Below are positions 36,243 to 44,432 of a stretch of 64,000 nt of DNA, piece after piece (within the stretch, counting starts at the first letter, position 1; every line of letters begins with the position of its first letter). This DNA comes from UBA11512 sp964623895 (lineage in GTDB: Bacteria > Bacillota > Clostridia > Oscillospirales > CAG-272): the NCBI GenBank assembly GCA_964623895.1, contig CAZUWA010000001.1, positions 1-64,000 of the forward strand, read 5' to 3'. The translations under genes were made by a program, and so were the position numbers. The notes beneath the pieces were generated by a model that had not been told where the DNA came from, did not search any database, and saw only the letters and a program-made list of their open reading frames with translations.

Positions 36243-38128
36243 TGACTTTTGAACTTTATTTTGAAGATTGCGTTCGGGTGGTGTGCAGTGCCACCCGAAC
36301 GAAACATGCAGAGTTGTTTTCTGCTTTTGAATACGGTGAGGTGCTGACCTATCGTATGTATCTTGCACCTGAGCTGATGGTAAATGAGGCAACACTTTCT
36401 TTATTTCGGGATGATGACGGCGCAACACTGACGATTCCGGGACAAAAAGAGGGGGATGGATTTACTTTTACTGTTGAAAGTGATCAGATCTGTCTTTCCG
36501 GTAGAAATGGCGGATTGTTCTATTATTGCTTTCATTTAGACAATAAAGTGCTTTCTCAGAATGAATTCGGCGAAGGATACTATCTCTCCGATACCGAAGA
36601 AGGCTGCAGTAAGTTTCAACTGTCAGTGTACCGTCCGGGAAGCAATAGACAGCTTGGTTATGAAGGCGGTATCATGTACCAAATTTTCCCCGATCGCTTT
36701 TGCCGTTCGGAGAATCGCTTTACAAAAGATGGTGCCGTAATCGAAGAAGATTGGTACGGTGATATTAGGGAATATCCCTTGACACCCGGCGCACCGGTGA
36801 AAAACAATCATTTTTTCGGCGGAGACTTATATGGTATTGCTGAAAAACTCGATTATCTCAAAGAACTCGGAGTGACGCTTATTTATCTCAATCCGATTTT
36901 TAAAGCGGCATCCAATCACCGTTATGACACCGGCGATTATGAACAGGTAGATGAATTGCTCGGTGGCAATGCGGCATTACAGTTTTTGATCGACCGCGCC
37001 AAAGAAAAAGGAATCGGGATCATTCTCGATGGCGTGTTCAACCATACGGGAGATGACAGCAAGTATTTCAACAAGTATGGCAGATACCCAACGCTTGGTG
37101 CTTATCAGTCAAAAGATTCCCCCTATTATGATTGGTATTTTTTCAAAAACTATCCGGATAGTTATGAGTGTTGGTGGGGCATTACCATTCAGCCGAAAAT
37201 GAACGGAAAGAATGAAAAATATCTTGCGTATTTTGCCGGAGAAGATGGGATCATTTCGAGATATCTTAAAATGGGGATTGCGGGTTGGAGATTGGATGTG
37301 GCGGATGAGCTTCCTGACGAAGCACTGAATGCAATCAAATCTGCCGCAGAATATGTTGACGGCAAAGGATTGGTGTACGGAGAGGTTTGGGAGGATGCTT
37401 CCAATAAAATCTCTTATTCAGTGCGCCGTCATTATTTTACAGGCGGACAGTTGACTGCAACCATGAATTATCCTCTGAAAAATGCCATTATCGGTTACCT
37501 CACAGAGGGAGATGCCGAATTTATCTTCTATACAATGAAGACTATCTACAGCCACTACCCGAAATCTGCATCCGATTTGGCAATGAATATTCTGTCAACG
37601 CACGATACCGAACGCATTCTCACCGTTCTTGCCGGTTCTCCGCAAACTGCAGCATCCCCTGACATATTGGCGCATGCCGTCTTGACGGCAGAAGAGCGTG
37701 CATCAGCGATCAAAAAGATCAAGATTGCGGCATTGCTTCAGATGACACTTCCCGGTATTCCTTGTATCTATTATGGGGACGAGATCGGAATGGAAGGCTA
37801 CCATGATCCCTTTAACCGCAAACCTTATCCATGGGGAAGAGAAGATGAACAGATCCTTTCTTATTACAAAACACTTACATCGTTTCGCAAACAATGTAAG
37901 ATGTTGGCAGATGCCTATTACAGGGGGATCTCTGCAAAGAACGGAGTGTACATTTTCGAACGATTCAATGATAAAGGCGAGATTTTGAAGGTCATTGCAA
38001 ATCTTTCGGATCATTGTTATTTAGAACGGTTTCAAGGAAAAATGTTGCTTTGTCCTGCAATGACAGAGATCACAGACGGTATCGCCGTGGCTCAGAACAC
38101 TGCCGTTGCGCTTTACAGAAAGCAATAA
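36242..38128 (+). CDS. GH13 alpha-glucan hydrolase (neopullulanase/cyclomaltodextrinase-like)
   Basis: A cytoplasmic alpha-amylase-family enzyme of 628 residues, probably trimming glycogen or malto-oligosaccharides. An N-terminal beta domain of about 130 residues precedes the barrel, which has YQIFPDRFCRSEN, YDTGDYEQVDELLGG and DGVFNHTG (263-270). The catalytic residues are nucleophile D352 (GWRLDVAD), acid/base E381 (GEVWED) and D455 (STHDTERIL). No signal peptide is seen. The ATG at 36242 overlaps the glgP stop (TAATG) and has no strong ribosome-binding site, so translation is likely coupled. The exact specificity is not readable. Confidence 0.9.
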   Translation: MTFELYFEDCVRVVCSATRTKHAELFSAFEYGEVLTYRMYLAPELMVNEATLSLFRDDDGATLTIPGQKEGDGFTFTVESDQICLSGRNGGLFYYCFHLDNKVLSQNEFGEGYYLSDTEEGCSKFQLSVYRPGSNRQLGYEGGIMYQIFPDRFCRSENRFTKDGAVIEEDWYGDIREYPLTPGAPVKNNHFFGGDLYGIAEKLDYLKELGVTLIYLNPIFKAASNHRYDTGDYEQVDELLGGNAALQFLIDRAKEKGIGIILDGVFNHTGDDSKYFNKYGRYPTLGAYQSKDSPYYDWYFFKNYPDSYECWWGITIQPKMNGKNEKYLAYFAGEDGIISRYLKMGIAGWRLDVADELPDEALNAIKSAAEYVDGKGLVYGEVWEDASNKISYSVRRHYFTGGQLTATMNYPLKNAIIGYLTEGDAEFIFYTMKTIYSHYPKSASDLAMNILSTHDTERILTVLAGSPQTAASPDILAHAVLTAEERASAIKKIKIAALLQMTLPGIPCIYYGDEIGMEGYHDPFNRKPYPWGREDEQILSYYKTLTSFRKQCKMLADAYYRGISAKNGVYIFERFNDKGEILKVIANLSDHCYLERFQGKMLLCPAMTEITDGIAVAQNTAVALYRKQ

Positions 38129-38163
38129 AAAACTGTAAAAAACTTGATGCTTTTTACAGTTTT
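38129..38163 (+). terminator. intrinsic terminator of the glg operon
   Basis: AAAACTGTAAAAA (38129-38141) pairs with TTTTTACAGTTTT (38151-38163) around a 9-base loop. It begins at the GH13 stop codon. Confidence 0.75.
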
Positions 38164-38170
38164 CTCAAAG

Positions 38171-38193
38171 AAGGTGGCGATGCCGCCTTTTTT
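38171..38193 (+). terminator. second terminator after the glg operon
   Basis: AAGGTGGC (38171-38178) and GCCGCCTT (38182-38189) pair with one G-T wobble around a 3-base loop, followed by TTTT. A backup to the stem just upstream. Confidence 0.7.
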
Positions 38194-38274
38194 GATCATG
38201 TTTTTTGATGTTGGTAATTTTGCGGAAATATCGGTGTAAACGGAAATGGTTGAACACCGAGATAGAATTCAAAA

Positions 38275-38311
38275 GGGTGTTAAAAAGGTCAAAAACAACT
38301 TTTTAACACCC
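38275..38311 (-). terminator. terminator of the minus-strand gene ending at 38327
   Basis: A perfect 13-base-pair stem: GGGTGTTAAAAAG (38275-38287) with CTTTTTAACACCC (38299-38311). On the minus strand it is followed by TTTTG and starts 16 bases after the stop codon; on the plus strand TCTTTATTT follows, so it may work in both directions. Confidence 0.8.
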
Positions 38312-38326
38312 TCTTTATTTGTTTGG

Positions 38327-38962
38327 TTATCTTCTCATTTCCTTGACAACAGTGGTAGCTTTGTTATAGTATTTAAATGCAGCAAGTGTCTTATTACTGC
38401 CCTCAAAGATTACCACACCTTGCTTGCTGTCCTCTTTGTTGTAGATGCAGTAGTATGCCTGATCGGTGTTGGGAGTGGAGAGAATATTGACAGTGTTTTC
38501 CGGACCGATCGCATCTGCCTTCATCTTTCCTTCTCCTTCATAGGGAGCGGTTTCGACGATCGAATGCATCTTGGTTTGTACAAGCAGTTTGTCGGATTGA
38601 TTACCATAGATCTCGGTGCAGATCAATTCTGCATTTTCAATGGCATAGGAATACTCAATGTCAACAAATTTGTGCGTTTTCTGCCAAATAAAAACACCGA
38701 GCAAGGAGGAGAGCGCAAGCGATGCCATAAATCCGATCGCTCCAGCATCGAAAAGACCGGTGATGAGTGTAACCAATACAATTACAAAGATAATGCTTCC
38801 GAAAAAAGCGAAATAATAGCCGATCTGTTGGGTACGGTATTTGCCTTCCGATGCTTTTTTAACGGTATATTCCGCCACATTTACCTGTTTGAAGCTGTCG
38901 TCATTTCCACTTGATGTGGAGTTGGAATTTCTGCCGAGAGCGCTAACGATTTTCTTTGCCAT
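38327..38962 (-). CDS. two-helix membrane protein of unknown function
   Basis: I do not recognise a function; it looks like a conserved clostridial membrane protein (possibly the DUF6106 type). The 211-residue product has a polar, Ser/Asn-rich N-terminus, a helix pair at about 50-95 (FAFFGSIIFVIVLVTLI and IGFMASLALSSLLGVFI), then a soluble domain of about 115 residues with a YSYAIENAELICTEIYG segment. I chose ATG 38962, with AAAGGAAAA upstream. It has its own promoter and terminator, so it is a single-gene unit between the glg and LRR genes. Confidence 0.8.
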   Translation of the reverse strand: MAKKIVSALGRNSNSTSSGNDDSFKQVNVAEYTVKKASEGKYRTQQIGYYFAFFGSIIFVIVLVTLITGLFDAGAIGFMASLALSSLLGVFIWQKTHKFVDIEYSYAIENAELICTEIYGNQSDKLLVQTKMHSIVETAPYEGEGKMKADAIGPENTVNILSTPNTDQAYYCIYNKEDSKQGVVIFEGSNKTLAAFKYYNKATTVVKEMRR

Positions 38963-39010
38963 GATAATACATTTTCCTTTCAATAATAATGATCTTAAAC
39001 ATCACCGTAT

Positions 39011-39039
39011 ATTATACATGAAAATGGAAATTTTTGCAA
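39011..39039 (-). promoter_or_regulatory. promoter of the two-helix membrane protein gene
   Basis: On the minus strand, -35 TTGCAA (39039-39034), a 17-base spacer and TATAAT (39016-39011), 49 bases before the start. Confidence 0.7.
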
Positions 39040-39046
39040 GCCTTTT

Positions 39047-39724
39047 TCAGTTTTTCTTTCTTTTTTTGAAAAATTTATACCCAAAAAGTAAAATGATTAG
39101 GAATAGGATGATAAGAAGGATCTGAAGATAGGTAAAGTAAACGGATTCGACGAAAGAATCGGATAAGTGGTTTTCGGCTGCGTACTTTGCGGCGAGTGGA
39201 TTGTCCGAAACATCAAAGAGGGTTCGTTCGCAACCTTTAAAGGCTTCATACCCGATCTTTGTGATCTCTTTGCCCAGTTTTAATTTGAAAATGCGTGGGC
39301 AGTCGCGGAAAGCAGCATCCCCGATCGACAAAACCGAATCATTTAACGAGACGGAACAAAGAAGAGAACATCCCTCGAATGCGCTTTCACCGATCAAAAC
39401 CTTGCCGCCTTTTTCAAAGGTAATGCTATTCAAATTGGGGCAGTCGGCAAAAGCGTATGCGCCGATTATTTCAAGTGAGGAGGGAAAGGTGACCTTCCGT
39501 AAACGCTCGTTTTTATAGAATGCGCTGTCGGCTATCGCAATGATAGGTTGACCGTCCAATTCCTTCGGAATGACCAGCTCTCTTGCCAAGACCGAGCTTC
39601 CGGTAATGATAATGCCGTCATCTGTTTGTTCATATTGAAAATCCGATCTGTCGGAATCGTTTGTGCAGGCGACGACCGAGAAGATGAGGAAGAGCGCCAA
39701 AAAAGCAGTTATGATTTTTTTCAT
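39047..39724 (-). CDS. leucine-rich-repeat (BspA-like) lipoprotein with C-terminal helix
   Basis: A 225-residue envelope protein. The signal peptide ends in a lipobox SVVAC with lipid Cys20. Four to five BspA/LRR_5-type repeats follow (about 60-165), each with a pattern such as IGAYAFADCPNLNSITF. A C-terminal helix (about 200-218) and KKRKKN tail would place the end in the cytoplasm. Having both a lipid anchor and a helix is unusual for such proteins. The ligand or role is unknown. AGGTG precedes the ATG. Confidence 0.82.
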   Translation of the reverse strand: MKKIITAFLALFLIFSVVACTNDSDRSDFQYEQTDDGIIITGSSVLARELVIPKELDGQPIIAIADSAFYKNERLRKVTFPSSLEIIGAYAFADCPNLNSITFEKGGKVLIGESAFEGCSLLCSVSLNDSVLSIGDAAFRDCPRIFKLKLGKEITKIGYEAFKGCERTLFDVSDNPLAAKYAAENHLSDSFVESVYFTYLQILLIILFLIILLFGYKFFKKRKKN

Positions 39725-39799
39725 AAATACACACCTAAGAATTAGTATTTTTAGACAATGAAGCGAAAAATGTTTTCTTGCAAGGCAAGAGACTGCATC

Positions 39800-39828
39800 A
39801 TTATACCATATTTTTTTACCATTGTAAA
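39800..39828 (-). promoter_or_regulatory. promoter of the LRR lipoprotein gene
   Basis: On the minus strand, -35 TTTACA (39828-39823), a 17-base spacer and TATAAT (39805-39800), about 76 bases before the start. It lies next to the presumed start region of the divergent GerA-type gene. Confidence 0.65.
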
Positions 39829-39829
39829 G

Positions 39830-39859
39830 TGAAAAATGCAGTACATTTTGGCTATACTA
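39830..39859 (+). promoter_or_regulatory. candidate sigma-G/sigma-F promoter of the GerA-type gene
   Basis: TGAAAA (39830-39835), a 17-base spacer and TATACTA (39853-39859) are each one base from the forespore consensus (TGMATA, 17-18, CATnnTA). It lies 26 bases before the ATG. A plain sigma-A -10 (TATACT) is also present but no fitting -35 is. Confidence 0.35.
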
Positions 39860-39885
39860 ACAAAAAGTAAAAAACAAGGTGCGAT

Positions 39886-41268
39886 ATGAATGAATATTTA
39901 AAAAAAACGGAAGAAATGGACGCCGGCATGCACAATGGCGTTAGTTATGATACCGTCAAGCGTGAGATCACGCTTGAAAACGGAAAAAACGCGGCGGTAT
40001 ACTGTGTGAATGGGTGTGTTGACAGTGAACTTATTGAAAAATTGATAAGAACAATCCTCGACGGTCAACCGCCAGAAAAACTTCCTTTTGCCGATATGTC
40101 TGTAAAAATGAGTGCAAAAGAGGCATTGATCGATGTATATACCGGCAATGCTATTGTCATTTTTGAAGGAACGAGCGGTTTTGTCTCGGTGGATGTGAAA
40201 GCAATGCCGCTTCGGAGTATTGAAGAACCTTCGAAAGAAAAGGTGTTGCGCGGTGCAAAGGATGGCTTTGTAGAGAGTATCGTGCAGAATTCCGCGCTCA
40301 TTCGTCGCAGGATCAGAGATTCAAAACTGATTTTCAAGAGGCTTTCTGTCGGAAAAAGCAGTGTGACCGATGTGGCTATCTGCTATATGGAGGATCGGGC
40401 AGACAGTCGATTTGTGAATAAATTGATCTCGGAAATTGACAGTATTGACATTGGCGCGCTCAATATGGGGCAGGAGAGTCTCGCAGAACTGATGATCAAA
40501 AAGAAAAAATACAATCCTTTTCCAAAAATTCGCTATACCGAGCGACCGGATGCGGCGGCTGCAATGTTGATGGAGGGAAGTGTGATCGTTCTTTGTGACA
40601 ATTATCCTGCCGCGATGATCCTGCCGACATCGTTTCTCGATTTTTTGCAAAACACTGATGACTTCTATTTTCCCCCGGCGATCGGTGGGTATCTGAAGGT
40701 GGTCAGAAACGTTGTGTACCTGTTTTCCATCATTTTGACACCGGTATGGTTTTGTCTGCAACAGTATGCGGATATCATTCCCGAACCGCTTTCTTTTCTG
40801 ATTTATAAAGGAGAAAGTTTTTTGCCGCTTCTTTTTCAGATCTTATTGGTAGAACTTGCGGTCGACGGATTAAAGTTGGCATCACTCAATACCCCCGATA
40901 CCCTTTCTAATTCCTTAAGCGTTATCAGTGCTCTGATCCTCGGTGATTTTGCAATAGAGGTGGGATGGATCTCCGAGCAGGTGATCTTATATATGGCTTT
41001 TGTTGCCATTGCAAACTTTGCCCAGCCCAGTTATGAATTATCTTATGCTTTCAAATTTATGAGAATGATCACATTGCTCCTGATCGCTCTCTTTGGAATT
41101 TATGGGTTGGCAGTCGGAGTGATCTTTACGATCACGACAATTGTCACAAACGGTTCTTATCTTTCGGGCAAAGGATATCTTTATCCATTGATCCCGTTCA
41201 ACGGAAAAGCTTTATTCAAACTTTTGTACCGTGTCAGTACGGAAAAAGATAAAAGTTTAAAAAAATAA
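39886..41268 (+). CDS. GerA-family spore membrane protein (SpoVAF/GerAA type)
   Basis: A 460-residue protein of the GerA germinant-receptor/SpoVAF family. A soluble N-terminal domain (about 1-265) contains RRRIRDSKLIFKRLSVGK and YMEDRAD, both typical. Then PPAIGGYLKVVRNVVYLFSI leads into about five helices (270-440), with SLNTPDTLSNSLSVISALI. No GerB or GerC partner is next to it, which favours SpoVAF over a full germinant receptor. AAGGTGCG precedes the ATG. A forespore-type promoter is possible at 39830. Confidence 0.88.
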   Translation: MNEYLKKTEEMDAGMHNGVSYDTVKREITLENGKNAAVYCVNGCVDSELIEKLIRTILDGQPPEKLPFADMSVKMSAKEALIDVYTGNAIVIFEGTSGFVSVDVKAMPLRSIEEPSKEKVLRGAKDGFVESIVQNSALIRRRIRDSKLIFKRLSVGKSSVTDVAICYMEDRADSRFVNKLISEIDSIDIGALNMGQESLAELMIKKKKYNPFPKIRYTERPDAAAAMLMEGSVIVLCDNYPAAMILPTSFLDFLQNTDDFYFPPAIGGYLKVVRNVVYLFSIILTPVWFCLQQYADIIPEPLSFLIYKGESFLPLLFQILLVELAVDGLKLASLNTPDTLSNSLSVISALILGDFAIEVGWISEQVILYMAFVAIANFAQPSYELSYAFKFMRMITLLLIALFGIYGLAVGVIFTITTIVTNGSYLSGKGYLYPLIPFNGKALFKLLYRVSTEKDKSLKK

Positions 41269-41270
41269 AT

Positions 41271-41299
41271 TTGACATTCAATACGTCTTGTGATATAAT
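41271..41299 (+). promoter_or_regulatory. strong vegetative promoter of the FIVAR-like lipoprotein
   Basis: Consensus TTGACA (41271-41276), a 17-base spacer and TATAAT (41294-41299). It begins 2 bases after the GerA-type stop codon, and the gene starts at 41362. Confidence 0.85.
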
Positions 41300-41361
41300 A
41301 AAATGGAATTTTGCAAGACGCAGAATTTTGTGTAAACTTATAAGAATTGTAGGTGATTTTT

Positions 41362-42969
41362 TTGAAAAGAACAGTAATCGGTCTTCTTTGCATTGCGGTT
41401 CTTTTGGTGTCTGTTTTTTCGTTTGCATCTTGTGTAAATGAAAATGAAAAGGAAGAATTGTATACGGCACTTTCCGAACTTCTGCCGGCAGAAGGCTATA
41501 CGACGGCATCCTATAAAGTGTATATTGATGCATATAACAATGCCAAGCAGGTCTATCTTAATGAAGAAGCAACGGGTCTGGAGGTCGACACTGCTTTAAA
41601 GACCTTGAACAGTGCCAAAGGTTCGCTTGTGAAGACGGCGGATTTCTCTCAGTTGAAACTGGCAATAGAAGCGCATGAGAGCATTATCGCCGCTTCCTAC
41701 ACTTCGGAAAGTTACGGAACGTATCTTTCGGCGTATAATATTGCACTGGCAGTTTATCAGGATGATTCCTCAAGCCAAAATGAGATCAATTCGGCGGTCA
41801 CGTCTTTGAACAATGCCATTCGCGCACTGGTGAAGATCCCGGACAGTTCCTCGTTACAGCAGTTGCTTCAAAACAAGGTGTCTTCCGATGGATACACCAC
41901 GGCTTCCTACCGACTCTATGAGGAAGCCTACAGCAATGCACTGCAACTGATCCAAGATGAGAATGCGGCAAAAGAAGAGCTGTTGCTTGCGGAAAACCTT
42001 TTAAGGCAGACACAAAACGCGTTGATGAAAAAAGGCGACACAACACCATTAACGACGGTCATGCGAGAGATCGAGCAGCAATATCTTGCGACGGACAAAT
42101 CGGGTAGAGAACCGAAGGACTATTATACGGCGAGCAGTTATGCCGCATTTATGGTCGTTTACAATGAATGTAAGACCATTGAAGCCACTTCCGACGCCTC
42201 CGATAACGAGATCGTATTGCTTGGCGAAAATCTCGTCAATGCGGCTGAGAAACTTGTCTCGATTAAAGGATTGCTCGAACGTATTGATATGTTCGCCGTG
42301 TATGCGGCACAGAGCCATTATTATACTGTCGAAAGTTATGAAAATTTTGCGGCGGCAGTATCCGAAGCGATCAATATCGCAAAGGCAAGCAATCCGACTT
42401 TTGACCAAGTTAAAGCAGCAGAGGACAAAATTGATGATGCACTGACCAAATTGGAACGTCGAGAATTGATTCCCGACCATCAGACAAATAAGACTTTTAC
42501 TAATAAAGAGATTAAAGTTGGCAATTCCTCCGTTTCTTTTGAAGACTATATGACGGATTATGCCGCATTTTTCGAAAAGGTCACGACCGATAATTTGATC
42601 TTTGCTTACTATACCGAAGGTGATGTGGCATATATTCATTATGCAAATGCGGATATTGTGATGCGAGATCAATATATCAAGATGAGTTATAGTGGCGGTG
42701 CAACCGTTTCAGCTGAAAGCATTTTTGCGGCATCCTTCGGAGGCATCTCTTTTGACAAGAGTGAATTTGATTTCTCTGCAGAAGAAAATTTCGGTACGCC
42801 TACCGAATACAGCAAGCGTACCGAGATTGTTATGGGTATGGAAAACAGCATTGCGACAATCGTCTATTCTGCACAAGACGGAAGCAAGATGACTATCGAA
42901 TATAACACTATCTATAATTTTATTATCTCTATTGAGTTGGTCAACGGCGGCGCGGACGTCTTAGCGTGA
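41362..42969 (+). CDS. lipoprotein with five FIVAR-like helical repeats
   Basis: A 535-residue surface lipoprotein. I chose the TTG at 41362 because AGGTGA lies 6 bases upstream and gives a clean signal peptide with lipobox FASC (Cys24). Five repeats of about 60-70 residues follow (about 30-363), each with a T(T/S)xSYxxYxxAYxxA segment and a closing LxxAxxALV helix. This matches FIVAR-type three-helix modules of wall-bound adhesins and glycan-binding proteins. The last 170 residues form an unrecognised beta-rich domain. Its final 58 bases overlap the convergent nnr gene. Confidence 0.85.
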   Translation: MKRTVIGLLCIAVLLVSVFSFASCVNENEKEELYTALSELLPAEGYTTASYKVYIDAYNNAKQVYLNEEATGLEVDTALKTLNSAKGSLVKTADFSQLKLAIEAHESIIAASYTSESYGTYLSAYNIALAVYQDDSSSQNEINSAVTSLNNAIRALVKIPDSSSLQQLLQNKVSSDGYTTASYRLYEEAYSNALQLIQDENAAKEELLLAENLLRQTQNALMKKGDTTPLTTVMREIEQQYLATDKSGREPKDYYTASSYAAFMVVYNECKTIEATSDASDNEIVLLGENLVNAAEKLVSIKGLLERIDMFAVYAAQSHYYTVESYENFAAAVSEAINIAKASNPTFDQVKAAEDKIDDALTKLERRELIPDHQTNKTFTNKEIKVGNSSVSFEDYMTDYAAFFEKVTTDNLIFAYYTEGDVAYIHYANADIVMRDQYIKMSYSGGATVSAESIFAASFGGISFDKSEFDFSAEENFGTPTEYSKRTEIVMGMENSIATIVYSAQDGSKMTIEYNTIYNFIISIELVNGGADVLA

Positions 42970-44432
42970 TTTGAAGAAAGTTCCGGTTCCATATTAAAGA
43001 CATCCTCAATGCATTCCAAAACATGGGAAGCGATCATCGAACGCTTTCCATGTTTTTTTGCGGCAAAATCGCCTGCGGCACCATGAATAAAGCATCCGGC
43101 AACAGCGGCATCAAGAGAAGACATGCCGCCTGCCATAAGAGCTGAAATAATCCCCGAAAGGACATCTCCGCATCCGGCGGTAGACATTCCGTTGTTACCG
43201 GAAAGATTGATATAAGAGACCGTGCCGTCTGTGATCACAGTATGTGCGTCCTTTAAAAGAACGACCGCACCTGTCATTTTTGCGAGTTTTTTGGCGGCAA
43301 GAATGGGGGAAGCGAGAATGCTATCGATTGAAACGCCGAGCAGGCGCGCAGCCTCACCGGGATGTGGCGTCAATAAGATCTTTCCTTTGTAGTTTTCGAT
43401 AAGCGAGGTTCCCACTGTCAGATTTAATCCGTCGGCATCAAGTAACAGCGGTAAGGCGCAGTTTTCAAGGATGGTGCGCACGATCTTTTGTGCTTGTGCA
43501 CTTTTGCCTATTCCCGGACCGAGCAATACGGCAGAACAGTGCTCTGTCGCTCCTAAAAAATAATCCGGCGGTGTTTTTTTGTCGTAACTGTATAAGACCG
43601 CTTCCGGCAAAAGCGTTTGGCAGATGATCCTGTTTTCCTCCGGCGTTACGATCTTTACAAGACCGACGCCGGAGAAATATCCGGCTTTTCCCGCAAGATA
43701 GGAAGCGCCTGCCATGTTTTTGCAACCTGTAATGGTAACAAGTGTGCCGTAACTACCTTTGTTACTTCGGACAAAGCGCTTAGGTAAGATCGGTAAACTT
43801 TCGACTGCCGCAAAGGATGTGTAAGGCGGATAACTCAGTCCAATGTCCAAAAGAACGACTTTTCCGCAGTATTCGGTGGCAGGATACGCAAAGTGTGCTG
43901 GTTTATAGCACCCGAGCGCCAAGGTTGTGTCTGCTTTGAATGTGTGCGGATCGGCTTCGCCGGTGTCGGCAGAAACACCGCTTGGAAGGTCTGCGGAGAT
44001 ACGATGGGAGGGAAGCCCTGAAAGAACATCAAAGAGAGAACGGTATGCATCAGGCAGTGTGCCGTGAAAGGAGGATCCGAAGACGCAGTCTATAATGATG
44101 TCGTATTTTTTCGACTGTTTTATTGACGAGACGGTGGCAATACCATCTGAAAAGAAAGCGTTTGCTTTGGTGGATGGAGGATCATCAATGGAAAAAACAT
44201 CAATCTGATAGTTTTTTTGTATTTGAATGCGTTTTGCAAGGGCATAGCCGTCTGCGCCGTTGTTTCCGCTTCCGCATAGGATCAGGATCGAAGAATTGAC
44301 CGAAAAATGGGAAAGCAGGTAGCGTTCGATGCTCTCAGCTGCGTTTTCAATCATTTTTTCAAAGGACAGACCGCTTTTTGAAAGTGCCGCTTCGTGCGCT
44401 TTGATCTCGGAAGAAGTGTAGCACGCGATCAT
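42912..44432 (-). CDS. nnr: bifunctional NAD(P)H-hydrate epimerase / ADP-dependent dehydratase
   Basis: This enzyme repairs damaged NAD(P)HX: the N-terminal half interconverts the R and S hydrates, the C-terminal half dehydrates S-NAD(P)HX. The 506-residue protein has a YjeF_N domain (about 1-210) with LILCGSGNNGADGYALAK and DCVFGSSFHGTL. A ribokinase-like domain (about 220-490) follows with KGSYGTLVTITG, LLGPGIGKSA, LLTPHPGEAARLLG and STAGCGDVLSGIISAL. Its start overlaps the methyltransferase stop (ATGA). The last 19 codons run into the convergent lipoprotein gene. Confidence 0.95.
   Translation of the reverse strand: MIACYTSSEIKAHEAALSKSGLSFEKMIENAAESIERYLLSHFSVNSSILILCGSGNNGADGYALAKRIQIQKNYQIDVFSIDDPPSTKANAFFSDGIATVSSIKQSKKYDIIIDCVFGSSFHGTLPDAYRSLFDVLSGLPSHRISADLPSGVSADTGEADPHTFKADTTLALGCYKPAHFAYPATEYCGKVVLLDIGLSYPPYTSFAAVESLPILPKRFVRSNKGSYGTLVTITGCKNMAGASYLAGKAGYFSGVGLVKIVTPEENRIICQTLLPEAVLYSYDKKTPPDYFLGATEHCSAVLLGPGIGKSAQAQKIVRTILENCALPLLLDADGLNLTVGTSLIENYKGKILLTPHPGEAARLLGVSIDSILASPILAAKKLAKMTGAVVLLKDAHTVITDGTVSYINLSGNNGMSTAGCGDVLSGIISALMAGGMSSLDAAVAGCFIHGAAGDFAAKKHGKRSMIASHVLECIEDVFNMEPELSSNHAKTSAPPLTNSIEIIKL

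Noticed and set aside
38246..38914. 222-codon open frame on the plus strand
   Set aside because: It is antisense to the two-helix membrane protein, which has a promoter, ribosome site and terminator in the right places.
42049..42672. 207-codon open frame on the minus strand
   Set aside because: It is antisense to the repeats of the lipoprotein; its low-complexity composition mirrors that gene.
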